From: Archegozetes longisetosus
Lineage: Eukaryota; Arthropoda; Arachnida; Sarcoptiformes; Trhypochthoniidae
Direction: 5' to 3'
DNA: 64,000 bases
Assembly (NCBI GenBank): GCA_018873245.2
Contig: JAEMBT020000005.1
Span: forward strand, 10,490,001 to 10,554,000
The translations under genes were made by a program, and so were the position numbers. Below the pieces are notes generated by a model. It had not been told where the DNA came from, made no database searches, and saw nothing but the letters and a program-made list of their open reading frames with translations. Below are positions 43,737-54,900 of the stretch, piece by piece (position 1 is the first letter of the stretch; every line of letters begins with the position of its first letter).

Positions 43737-46700
43737 ATGGAATCTGCACCATCGCTAAACTCTAGTTCTTATGACAACTTATTTTCGGTTCAAACTCATA
43801 CTATTGTTGGTATTTATTTGTTCGTTATCGGTAAGCATTCACTTTCCATACCTTCTCATATTTCATATTATTATTAACTCTAAAATTATTTTTCAAATTT
43901 TCTCATGAGGATTTGTCGGAACTTTAACTAATTCACTAGTTCTGACCACGTTTTATCGATATCGAAACCTTGTTTCACCGACTGCTCTACTTTTGATCAA
44001 CTTAACTATTTCTGATATGGGAATTTTGGGAATATTGTTTCCATTTTCTAGTAGTTCATGTTTTGCCAGAAGGTAAGTGTTATTTGTTTGTCTTAAAACT
44101 TTTCAATATTATCAACAGCCTATTATTGTAATACCATACCGTCAGATCAGTGCTATGAGTGCCAAATCTAAATCTTTTTGAAATCGAGTTGTTGGTAGAT
44201 TCTTGTACTAAACTATATTTTAAAAATTTTGATGCATATGGATCTCAAATATTGTCTGTGATTTTCTAAGTATCAAAATTTTTATTGCTATTCACAGAGA
44301 AAACAGGCTAATAGTGCTCAATTATTGAGAAAATCTACAGAAAAATTTTTTAAAGCGAATGTCCGAGATGATTAGTCAAAAAATGAGAAAAGTAAAGACA
44401 AATAATGAGTGTTCGATAACATCCAAATCAAGAATTTCAGTTAGTTCCATGTAAGTTACAATTTAGAAACATTAGAATGATTTATTTTAATTTTTTAGAG
44501 CATTCGTGTACATTCATTGTAAAAATCATTTAAACTCGATCAAATTTTATATTTTAGAACAACACAAGGCTTTAGAGTAGAAAATTAGGACACTTTTCAG
44601 TATAAATTCATTATTTTTTGTTCGAGCTAATCTTTTTTTATCGAAACATTTCTAGATCATCAAGAAATGTACAAATTATTTAGAAATTGATATTTTCAAA
44701 TTCAACACAATTATTTCACTGGCTAATATCCTTTAAATAGAATAATGTTCAACTTATTATGAGTTGTCACTTTGTAGTACTCATCTTGTCTCAATTCCAG
44801 TAAGAGAAAGTGACAATACGTAATAAAATTTGATTCACTTGTCTCTTATAAAGTCAGAGGACCGAAACCAACTCCCTATTTAGTACTTCTGAAGCTGATA
44901 AATTGATAGCCTATTTAACTAAAAATCGATCCGTCAATCTTTTTACTAAAACATCAATCTTTGAAATAATTGTTCTCGGAATCATAATTTTACAAGTTGG
45001 CACTTTACAGCATTCACCCGACGATATAATGCATTGTTTTAGGTTCTCTGAATCATAATTCCGTGCATTTTGTTTCAAAATTTAACTCTAAAGTCTACTC
45101 ATTGAAAGTGTCTTGATATATTGCATAATATTTTAGATGGCTTTACGGCGATGATGGCTGTCAGGCATATGCCTTCATCGGATTTCTGGCAGGTACTGCA
45201 CATATCGGCACTTTGACATTATTGGCATTAGATAGATACAAGATATCTTCCCAAAAGTCAAGTAAGACATTCATTGGATTTCATTTCTATTCAATTTTTT
45301 ACAACAAAGCTAATTCCAGTCTCGAATAACTGTGAACATAATGCTGTGGAGTAGTAAAAAATATAGCTTTGAAGAGAGTTAGATAATTAATATCGTCCTT
45401 CAAAATGATGAAACTATATTAAAGTTTCGAATCTAATCAATTCATCTTTCTTTTGCCAACTCTATTTGGAACCTTATTCTTAAAATTTTCTGGTGGTCTA
45501 AATTTAATGTCATGTGAATGGATGCAAAGTAGAATAAGTTGACTCCCATTATAATATATTGTCTTTAAAAATGACTCAGCTCTGACCATAGTCTTCAAAC
45601 TCCAAAGTCTTACAGTATGCTTTGTTTTGAGATATAAATTGTTTCTAATTTCTACAATCTGTGTATTCGGAAATGTTAGTATATCAATATTTTATTTACT
45701 GTATGTAGTAGTTTGTCTCAAAAATCTTTCCTTTTATTTTTCCAAAATTTTATTTAAAAAATGGCAACAAAGTCAATTGAGTAACAGTTACTAATTACCA
45801 ACTAGACATTGTCTTTCTCATTACTGCCCATTGCTATTGAATCGCCACAGCAGTAGTATTGAGCAATGAGGAATTTAATGAAGGCTTGCCGCTTCTCGTT
45901 ATATACATTTTGCGCCATATTTTCTATTTCCATTTCTGCCACTTTTTGTCAACACAAGAAAAATATATATGGTACTTAACATAACTTGATTATTACTCTA
46001 AATTTAAGTAGAGTTTTGATTCTGAAGTTTCTTTTTAAAAAATTATTGACGATTAAACAGTGGCGATTGTTTCTTGAGACAGTTCGATATAATTTAACGA
46101 ATTTTTCATGTATTCTTGAAAAATATCTCACAGGAATTTTCACAAAATAGTTTCAAGATGAAACTTTTTTGTGATTGGCGTGCAATAAACGCGAAAATCT
46201 CTGAAATCTAAAATAGAAATCGTTTCCAAGATCGGTATTCGACGTATTATTCGACGATATTCGTTAGATAAATACTTTACTCAGTTCTGATTATGCTCCT
46301 CCATTAGATGAAGTTCAAAGTGAATGTAGGTGACTATACGATCGCTAGTTTCAAATATATTTTCAAGGCATAATTGTCGTGCCGTATCTTGAATTATAAT
46401 TCTTATTAAAAATATCGAGCACCAGAAGCACATTAAATACTTTAATTTAATGAATTGATTTATCGTTGAATGAAGCCATTAATGCACAATCTATACAGAT
46501 ATCAAAAATACATATTTTCAATACGAGAACAAGTGAAAATACTTTGTAATGTCTGAATTCAAGATATCCAAAAACTTGTATGTCCTGTATATAAGATATA
46601 AGATATTATTGGTTTAAATTTGAGGAATCGCATTTTTATGAGTTTATCTTATTTTCATTTCTATTGTATGATTATCATAAGATCGCAATTTAATTTTTCA

Positions 46701-47485
46701 AATTTTTATTTATAGGTTGCTTTAATAATAAACTCATACATTTGACAATATAATAAAAATATACTATGTATCTCCTTCTCAGAGAAATTTCGAGACAAAC
46801 ACAATTATTACAAATGGATATATGCTGTTTGGACGTATGCCTTATTTTGGGCAACGATGCCACTAATTGGTTGGGGAAGATATGGTCTCGACAACAACAT
46901 CAGCGCCTGCACTATCGACTGGAAACATAACGATATCTCTTACAAGTCATTTATAATATTTTATTTTATATTCTGTTTTTCAATTCCGTTTTGCGTTATT
47001 GCTTACTGTTATTATGCGCTAATCGTTAAAGTTAGAAATGGTTCGATTAGAATACGAAATGCAGGAATTAATGGTGAAAGTATTTGGGTTAAAGAAAAAA
47101 CAGTAACTATTGTAAGAATTTAATAACTTATTATAACTTATTTTAGTGTTTTTAAAAGATTTTTTTGTCAATTTATTTTGTGAAGATGTCAGTCATAATA
47201 GTTGTGGTATTTGTCATTTCATGGTCCCCGTATGCGATCCTCTGTTTATGGACAGTATTTGGGGATCCAGAAACAGTTCCACTTTGGTTCAGATTGATTT
47301 CGCCACTATTTGCGAAGACTTCAACGTTGTTCAATCCAATTATCTATTATCTCACCAATAGTCGACTTCGCGGTGCATTCCTATCAGCTGTCTGTTGTCG
47401 AGATATTTCATACCCCATTAATAATTCACAATCAAGAGTTACTCACTCTTTAGACATGGACCAAGCCCCGAGCAGTTTGACTTGA
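43737..47485 (+). CDS. Peropsin-like opsin, five exons
   Basis: Exons 43737-43830, 43910-44072, 45137-45261, 46783-47111 and 47186-47485, all with GT-AG borders and consistent phases, give 336 aa. Exon 1 holds an N-glycosylation-type N-terminus (SLNSSSYDN) and the start of TM1. Exon 2 holds TM1-TM2 (NSLVLTTFYRYRNLVSPTAL, LINLTISDMG). Exon 3 has the disulphide Cys (DDGCQAYAF) and LALDRYK, the (D/E)RY motif. Exon 4 has WATMPLIGWGRYG and SACTIDW (second disulphide Cys). Exon 5 has ISWSPYAI, FAKTSTLFNPIIYY with the retinal-binding Lys (K281) and NPxxY, then a palmitoylation-type CC. Peropsins are retinal-binding GPCRs that may act as photoisomerases or non-visual receptors. Assignment to peropsin rather than another group 4 opsin is by overall feel and is less certain than opsin identity. 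Intron 3 contains the second copy of a dispersed repeat. Confidence 0.87.
45828..45925 (+). repeat. Dispersed repeat, copy 2 (peropsin intron 3)
   Basis: Related to 34826-34926. On the minus strand this copy has a short open frame (MAQNVYNEKRQAFIKF) that is broken in the other copy, hinting at a decayed coding element. Family not recognised. Confidence 0.45.
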
Positions 47486-49138
47486 TCATTTTTATGAGAA
47501 GTATACTTAAGCTATTGTTGGTATGATAATTTTGAACGTGAGACCAATAAAATTCGAAAAGAATTTCGATAGGTATACGCAGCATTAGTCTGAATTTATT
47601 AGAAATGTAGTCTTACATGTAAGTAAAACATTTAATGTGAATGTGTGAGCGAAACTATAAACTTTGAATTTTTATATGAAGTACGAATACTACTAAGCTC
47701 GTACTTCATTATTGAAATTGTTTGTGAGCTCATCCTATCTTCAATTAAGTCGTTCTTATACTGATCTTGAGGTATCTGAATTAGCTCTTAAGGCTGATTT
47801 AAAAACTTATGAAAACAATCATTATCTGTAAAAGCACTGAATAATAAAAGCTTTATTGGATTGCTTTTTAGTCAAGAGAATAAAATAAAAGTAAGATTAA
47901 TCGTCAAGAGAAACATTTGAAAGATACTACGTGTGCATTAATAACTTATAAGTTTGTTCATATACTGAAGGTTCTCTGTTGTTTTCAGAGTTTTTACTCA
48001 ATCTTATGAGAATGACTATAAATTGCAATTCATAAAGCTATCTAATTCGTTACTGAATCTTATTGATCCAACCATTTGATTATTAAGAAGCTTTTTGTTT
48101 AGTCATTAATAAAATATCTTTTAGTGTTTGATATATTTATATGAACGACTTAGATAACGAATGAACATAATAAATAAATTTCTTAATAAAGAATGGCTGA
48201 AAAAGAGAGGTCTATTTTTGCAGTGTAAACAAAAGGTGAACTTAGGCATGAAACAATTTTCCGTCAAATCGAAAAAATTTCAACTTGAGCAGTTTGAAGA
48301 AATAGGCACCTTTAATGGTTGAATAAGTAGCACCATTTAAAATAAGCTTAGATAAATGCGTTGGAATTTAAGTTGCCATAGGCAGTAGAATTTATTTTAG
48401 CTCAGCTCAATCTTAATCTCAACTCTGTTTTCATCATAAAAGTTATATTGTATATTGTGTTAAATTTTTTGCAGCTCTAAAGTGTGCGCGCTTAATAATC
48501 ACTTATCTTAATAATCTTTTACCTGAAAATATGTGTTTCTAGTTATATTTGGATTTAAGAATCAAACTTGTATAAAAATATAATACATGTCTATACAACA
48601 GCATATAAAAATGTACATGCTTTCTAAATATAAAATTAGTTTTAAATATTTATGAATTGAGTTACTTACAAAAGAGCGAGGTAAGTCAGATGTATCAATA
48701 TCTAGTCTACACTTACAGTCAAAATAATATTTTTTGTTGGAAAGAAGTAATGTTCTCAAAACTAAAAGCTGTGTCATAGACTCAAAATAGAGTATTCTAG
48801 GGTCAAGAAATTAACAATTATTTAAAGAATTTATCGTTTGAAAATATACGAAAAAGTCGAAAATCAACATATCGATCGCGATACACCGAAATACAGAATG
48901 ATTTTTACAGATTGTAATCGACAAAGTGCTTAACAAATTGAAAAGATTCATATTAATGTTTACCCATCATTTCATTTCTAAATGAAGCCAAATGTTAAAA
49001 ACGCTGACATAAGTTATTTTTCGTCAAATTTCTAGCCTTCTTATTAGGACTTTTGTTAAGTGTCAGAACTGTTATATCTCAGAAATTATGAAAGCAGTAA
49101 ACATGTTTAGGAAATATAATAGCATATTGGAGTAAAAT
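47486..49138. other. No gene seen
   Basis: AT-rich 3' flank of the opsin gene. The frame at 48562-48777 (minus) has no family signature. Confidence 0.5.
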
Positions 49139-49741
49139 TAGTGATGATTCGATCCTAGTTTTTAAATTTCGATTCTATTCCGATTACGATTCCTCATGAA
49201 AACATTTTATTTTGATTCAATTCCGATTCCGATTTCTTTCAGAAGTTTTCAATTCGATTCGATTCCGATTCCGATTCTATCCTAAAAATCTTATTTCGAT
49301 TCAATTCTAATTTCGATTCCAATTTTATTTTGAATTAGTAGCTTAAAACAGGATAGAATTAGAATAATATTATTCCATAAACAATAAAACGCTTTATTAT
49401 TTTAGTAAATGATTTATAAAGATGTCAAAAGTAAATGTACAAAATAAAGGATGAAAATTGAATTTTAATTATTTTCCATTAACAATTGAGTAATTGTATC
49501 AACTTATGAGTGGACTGTCATTTATTTTTATTTTGATAAAGGCTTAAAATACTGTTGTTTTCACATCTGTTTCTATTTTAATTCCAATTGCTTGGAGATT
49601 TCATAATTTCGATTCTATTCCGATTCCGATTCCTCTTTAAAACTTCTATTTCGTATCAATTCCGATTCGAAAGAATCAAAATGATTTTCATACATTTCGA
49701 TTCGATTCCGATTCCGATTCTATAGAATCGAATCATCACTA
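49139..49741. mobile_element. hAT-type MITE made of GATTCC repeats
   Basis: Flanked by a perfect 8-bp duplication AGTAAAAT (49131-49138 and 49742-49749). The ends are TAGTGATGATTCGATCC and, reverse complemented, TAGTGATGATTCGATTC. The interior is dominated by degenerate (GATTCC)n and ATTCGATTCCGATT runs near both ends. Non-coding, 603 bp. Confidence 0.88.
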
Positions 49742-49903
49742 AGTAAAATATACTGGGTGATATGGTTGCTTTTGATTTACACACTTTTAATTATTAAATA
49801 TACGAGTAAATATTAAGCTCACGCGCATATTTGTACTGGACACCTTGAAAGATACACCAGTGACCATGTAATGCTAGATAGAACTATAGCCATGGCTCAA
49901 ATA

Positions 49904-50548
49904 CCACGATCCTAAGGATTATTGGGCATCTCGCCAATATCGCCAATATCGCCTTCCTGGAGAATCACCATAAGAATATTGATTTGAAAAATCATAAATT
50001 TGAAGTAATGCTAGCGCTCATGATTTGCATCCCAGGCTCACAAAAGTAATAATAATACAAGGTTAGAAGCAGATAATGACAGTGACTTTCCATAAAAATT
50101 TGGTGTTGGGCTACAGAATTTTAACGAAAAATACAAATGTCAATTTTGAGGTTTATCTTGATTTTTGAGTCAAGTAATACTTCCAGCGATAAAACAACCA
50201 CGGATTCACAGATCTATAACACTCGATGACAACGTGGGACCCCATAAATATTCGAAAGTTCAAGGTTCTTTTGTGAGACATCGATGCGAGGAATTAAAAC
50301 ACCCGCCATATAGTCCTGATTTGAACCCGTGCGATTACGATGGCATATATAAAATAAAGAGGCCTAATAAAGATAAAAGATTCAATACTCCGGGTGAAGT
50401 TGAGATGGCTTATAAGGAAGTTATAGATGATATGAATTTAAATGATCCCGCCACTAGTATTGGACGCCTTCCATTGAGGTGGGCGCTAGTCAACCAAACT
50501 GGGGCGAATATATTCACTAATAATTCGTTAAAATTTCCGTTTCATTAA
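49904..50548 (+). pseudogene. mariner transposase remnant
   Basis: Begins with HDPKDYWASRQY (just after the first catalytic region), contains a 9-bp tandem duplication (CAATATCGC twice), and shifts frame several times (KFEVMLALMICIPGSQK; LGYRILTKNTNVNFEVYLDF). The last frame, 50165-50548, is open: LDDNVGPHKY with the second Asp and SPDLNPCDYDG with the third, 34 residues between, as in mariner. The family is related to but clearly different from the 25-kb mariner. No terminal repeats found; the start and DNA-binding half are missing. Confidence 0.75.
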
Positions 50549-51213
50549 ATGTCTTTAAAGATATGATAGTTGCGATACTTAACAAAAGCCCTAATATATC
50601 GTATTTCGTAATTAATCATTTTATTAAACTACGAATTATGATACTCAGTTAATCTTGCTTCAAAGTGCACTACTATTTGTTACAAATGTTCCTCTGTTTT
50701 AATAAGAAAAATAAATAACTATTAATAATTTAAAATCATTTAAATATTTTCGAATTCTGTTTTTCTTTAACTTAATCAATCTTCAATTAAGCTTCAAGAC
50801 AATAATATACCTACTTAGTAGTCACTTGCAATTTTTATTTACGTAAATTTCATTTGACTGCAACATATTGTCTAATAAATGCGGTATAAAGAATTTATTC
50901 AGGCTTAATTTCATTATAACATTAATGCAATTTATTAATATAATGTCCTCAAATTTATTTTACTACTACTTCTATGATATAAACATAACCTTCTATTCAA
51001 TACCATCTATTTCAATATCATTCGTATCAGTATTTTTTTAGTGACACAAACAATAGCCCTAATTATTTGTGAAAATGAATAGATTAAGAATTAATCTGAT
51101 TAAATAGTCAACACATTAACTAGTGCGAAATATAGGATTGTTTTCTAAGAGTAATTCAGATAGATCATTCTGAAAAATTAATACGTCACAGCTATTGCTT
51201 GCTGATGTTGGGT
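50549..51213. other. No gene seen
   Basis: AT-rich DNA between the mariner remnant and a foldback. Nothing recognised. Confidence 0.5.
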
Positions 51214-51600
51214 CCTAAAAGTTTCAGATTCTATTTGAGGGCAGCGGTCAATTATTGCGTAATTAATTTAAGCGTAACAAAACGGTTAATCATTGGTTTA
51301 ACACTTGAAAGCTTCGTATTATGTCATAAAATCATATCTATGACGCTCAGATCAGTCAAACCAATCGTTTCGTTCACAAGCAACAATTCGAATCATAACT
51401 GTTATGATTACTATGACCCCTATGATGATTATGACCTCTATGACTCAAATTGTTTTGAATAACTCATGATTGGTTTGGCTGATTGAAGCGTCATAGAAAT
51501 CATCTGATGACATAAAAGGCAACTGTAAATGTGTTAAACCAATAATTTATTAGATATAGCTTAATTATGCAATAATTGACCGCTGCTCCAAACTTTTAGT
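51214..51600. mobile_element. Imperfect foldback element
   Basis: Arms of about 150 bp (51214-51385 and 51462-51600) share CTAAAAGTTT, GCAGCGGTCAATTATTGC, ATTGGTTTAACAC and TCTATGACGCT in inverted order. The short loop has a TATGAC-type repeat encoding a Tyr/Asp run, which is low complexity. No target duplication identified. Confidence 0.65.
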
Positions 51601-52621
51601 TACTGAAGTTTCCGTTTTAAGACAGTGTCAGCACCTCCTGGTTGCCGGCAATCGCTGTAACGAAATATTTTAATAACAGTACTCTCTATTCATTTGCAAG
51701 TAGTGTTTGTTTTTCAGCAAATAATTTCAATAGTAGTTATACTCTTGTTATCCTAGATCATATTATAGAAGTTACTATATTGATCGCTCCTGTGACATAT
51801 CTTTAATATTATTCTGAAATCAATATCAAAACTTAATGATTCATTTGAACTATGTTTATCGTATAAATTATGAAAATATAGCAATATTTAGGGATTATTT
51901 AATTGATTACTAAAGTGAAACATGATATGTATTTTACATGTATGGATTTCTTCAAAATTCAGTTAACTATATTATCAATAGTTTCTATATCATTGCCTTA
52001 ATACTATAAGGTTCTAAGTGCAAAAATCAGTTCCGAGTTAATCATGATAGAAACAGAGTAAGACCCAAATGAATAGTGAAATATTCGCACCACACATACA
52101 TTGCTTGGTAACATATTTTAGAAAATTATTCTTCAACTCATTGTTAGTGAATAACAAAATTAAACTTCAAGGTATATTTTCTCCTTAATATACTCTTTGC
52201 ATTTAGAGCCTTATAGTATTAAAGCGACGTATAGTAAGTCAAATAAACCAATTGATGTTCTGAATTTAGAAATTTAGAAGTGTTCGCCATAATTGAGATA
52301 ATTATATCAATAATTTGTATATATAAATTTCTACATCGATTAAATTGCAATTAATAACTCTTTATAAGTTAGTAGGCGCAAGAAACATTCATTTCAAAAT
52401 ATAAGTCAAGAAAATACTAATGTCATATCAGCTTTTTCATTTAATTTTTTATGTGAGAAAAATCACAATAAAAGAATGAAAGGATTTAACATCAAACTTT
52501 GTATACAAATAGTACACGATCAGTAAAGAATAGGATGACAGATTTTTATTTAATGATAGAGAGAAAAGAATACTGTTTTGAAAATTTTAATAAATGATTA
52601 TTTAATTTTACACAAGAAATC
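51601..52621. other. No gene seen; 3' flank of helical gene A
   Basis: AT-rich. The last 120 bp resemble the 3' flanks of copies B and C, so the duplicated segment begins near 52500. Confidence 0.45.
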
Positions 52622-53314
52622 CTAATGTTGTCCTTCGATTCTTCTCAACTCTTCAAATAGTCTTCTTTCGTGTTCAGCCAAACGCTGTTCGACTTCTCGG
52701 GCGTGTGCGGCCTCGAGATGACTGCTTGGGTGAGCTCTCAATTCGTGGAGCAATTCTCTGATGCGTTCGACTTCATGTTCGACTGCCTGAACCAAATGAC
52801 CTCTTCCTTGTGAACGATGATGTTCGATATCACGTTCGGCTCTTTGGATCAGAGCATGTGCTCTTTCTTCGAGTACATGTCTTTCATGGGGCACATTATC
52901 GTTGTGGCCTTCAATACGAGCTAATTCCTCAGACAATCTGTTTTCGTGATGAAAAAGTCGTTCTTCGATCTCATGGAGTTGATGCAGTTCTAAATGGTGT
53001 CCTTCTGGAAGGGCTCTCAATTCTTGAACCAAATGTCTGATCAATAAGATCTCACGCTCGAGCTCGACAGTCAAATGTCCTCTGCCTTCACTGTGATGTC
53101 TAAGAAGATCTTGTTCGGCCCTATGCACGAGTTCTTCGGCACGTCTGATCAGATCCGGGACCAAACTTTGGGACTCAGCAACTAATTATTAGATAAAAAT
53201 TTAATATTTAGCCAAATGAAAAGCTTTCTACATAACAATAACAAAAATTAAAACATTTTGCATACCATAAACAGTTGCAGTCAAAACAACTAAACCGTAG
53301 ATCAAAAATTTCAT
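52622..53314 (-). CDS. Secreted two-repeat helical protein, copy A
   Basis: Exon 1 is 53314-53266 and exon 2 is 53181-52622, with an 84-bp GT-AG intron in phase 1; 202 aa. Residues 1-17 are a signal peptide (MKFLIYGLVVLTATVY). The mature part is almost wholly helical and very rich in Glu, His, Arg and Leu, built of two repeats about 92-93 residues apart: each has RAE(Q/R)D, an (E/Q)GRGHL turn, LxHELRA or VQELRAL, and a final helix ending in RRIEG or ARIEG. Each repeat looks like a three-helix bundle. No cysteines in the mature chain and no transmembrane segment. I do not recognise the family. The fold is reminiscent of small secreted helical-bundle proteins of mites (including group 5/21-type allergens), but sequence similarity cannot be claimed. 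TATA at 53399-53407. Differs from copy B mainly in EILLI for EIELI and RLF for RLA. Confidence 0.82.
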
Positions 53315-53398
53315 TTTTAGTCAGAAGTTTTCAAAAATCTCTTATGATTCAGGAATCTAATTGAGAAGATTTGATGCTATTCTAAAACTTTTCTTTGC

Positions 53399-53407
53399 CT
53401 TTTATAC
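53399..53407 (-). promoter_or_regulatory. TATA box of copy A
   Basis: TATAAAAGG on the minus strand, 85 bp before the ATG at 53314. Conserved at the same distance in copies B and C. Confidence 0.65.
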
Positions 53408-53601
53408 TTATAACATTTTAATCAAAATAATACTTGGGAATAACTACAGATTTTCAATTTTCATATCTCAATCTATACAATAAGGTTAAAGGATAGTGCT
53501 TGTACTCATTGGCTTTATTGGTTCATTATTATTGATATTATCATTGAATTGAAGTATTTCTTAATTAATTTTTTGTCTCATACATAGAAGTTCGTCATAA
53601 T

Positions 53602-53644
53602 ATCCTAATCGACCAACGGAATCACCCCCATGACTGCTCTCCCG
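53602..53644 (-). promoter_or_regulatory. Invariant upstream block, copy A
   Basis: About 43 bp containing CGACCAACGGAATCACCCCC and ATGACTGCTCTCCC (plus-strand reading), identical in copies B and C at 194-195 bp upstream of the TATA box, while the DNA around it has diverged. Candidate enhancer or conserved regulatory site. Confidence 0.5.
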
Positions 53645-54749
53645 TTTACTTTAATCAAATATCCTACTTTTATATTTAGAAAAATGATAGTAATCGAATC
53701 TTGACATTTAGAGAGTAAGATTTCAATTTTTAAGATCATGAAAAGTAGATTTATTTTAACATCTATAAAACGGGTGTTTTATACATAGAGATATTTAAAA
53801 TTTTGCTTTTTTAATTAATTTTCGATAGAGCAGTATTAATAAAGTCACTTTCGTTTTAATGAAGCAGGAATTGATTATTATTTTGTTTTCAATGCAAGAC
53901 TGAAATATGAAATGAAATGTGAGAAAATCTTTTAAATCTTTCAGATACTTCTTTTGGAAAGTAACCACTATTGGAAGCTATTATAAATTATTGTTAAGTT
54001 TGTTGTGATATACATTTTCAGTCAAATATCAGATTGAACTACGTTCGTGAGAAGTAATCACATTAATGACTATTTTTGTATTAATTATTCGTGTATTTCG
54101 TTAACTCTCAATAATTCATATTATTCTTTTGAAAAATAAAGTTAAATCACAATGGAAGAACCTTCAATAAATAATGTAAAACATTCTATGAAGACATTAT
54201 GAAATGTGAACTTCCTGTAAAGCACAAGGACTGAAAGCATGCACCTTTTGTGATGATTTCAAAAATCTTTTTTTATTTCTTCTTTTGTTTTTACATTTCT
54301 CTCGATTCGAGAGTCTCGAAATATGCCAGAACCAATATATTGAAACCCGGTTCTATTTTAAATTGTGCTAAATATCATGTGTCCACTAGCGATCTTTGGA
54401 TAATAAAATTGGGAAAAACTAGAAATCATGAAAATTCTAAAAAACTTTGCAATCTCAAAATTTATTTTTTTAAATATTAATAAAAAAAATATGAAGCTTC
54501 AATGTGGTCAAATAAACTATACAATTATTAGAGAAATCTCTCAAAAGTAATCATATTGAAATAATTAGAATTTGTTTCAAGTTTAAATGTCAAAATTTTC
54601 TGTAGGTTATAATAAAAATTGAACTCCAATTAATGAACTACACAAAATTTGATTTAAGTATGTTTAATTTATTTTTGAAGATCTTGAGTGAATATTTACA
54701 GGTCTAATAAATCATTTATTGATAAGATGACTTGAAATTAATAACTCTC
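53645..54749. other. No gene seen; duplicated flank
   Basis: Non-coding DNA shared with 59725-60325 (copy B) and, inverted, with about 61842-62916 (copy C). The open frame at 54250-54480 has no signature and its counterpart near C is broken. Confidence 0.55.
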
Positions 54750-54900
54750 TTCAATCGTTTTTAAAGCTCCAGATAATTCTTTGCCCAACCAATTGTTCTT
54801 TAACTTTCTTAGTATGATTTGTCTCGAGATGACTACTTGGATGACGTCTGAATTCACGAACTAATTACTTAACAATTGTCTGATTTTGCAACCAAATAGT
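54750..54900 (-). pseudogene. Fragment of a decayed helical-protein gene
   Basis: Minus-strand similarity to the C-terminal helices of copies A-C (for example, CATCCAAGTAGTCATCTCGA encodes HPSSHL). It is frameshifted, with no intact gene. It is the inverted counterpart of 61681-61841. Confidence 0.6.

Noticed and set aside
51380-51465. Tyr/Asp-rich peptide in the foldback loop
   Set aside because: Produced by a short tandem TATGAC-type repeat; no evidence of a gene.
52810-53040. Plus-strand frames opposite the helical genes (also at 58709-59269 and 63509-63990 minus)
   Set aside because: Shadows of the repetitive helical coding sequence on the opposite strand; conserved only because the real gene is conserved.
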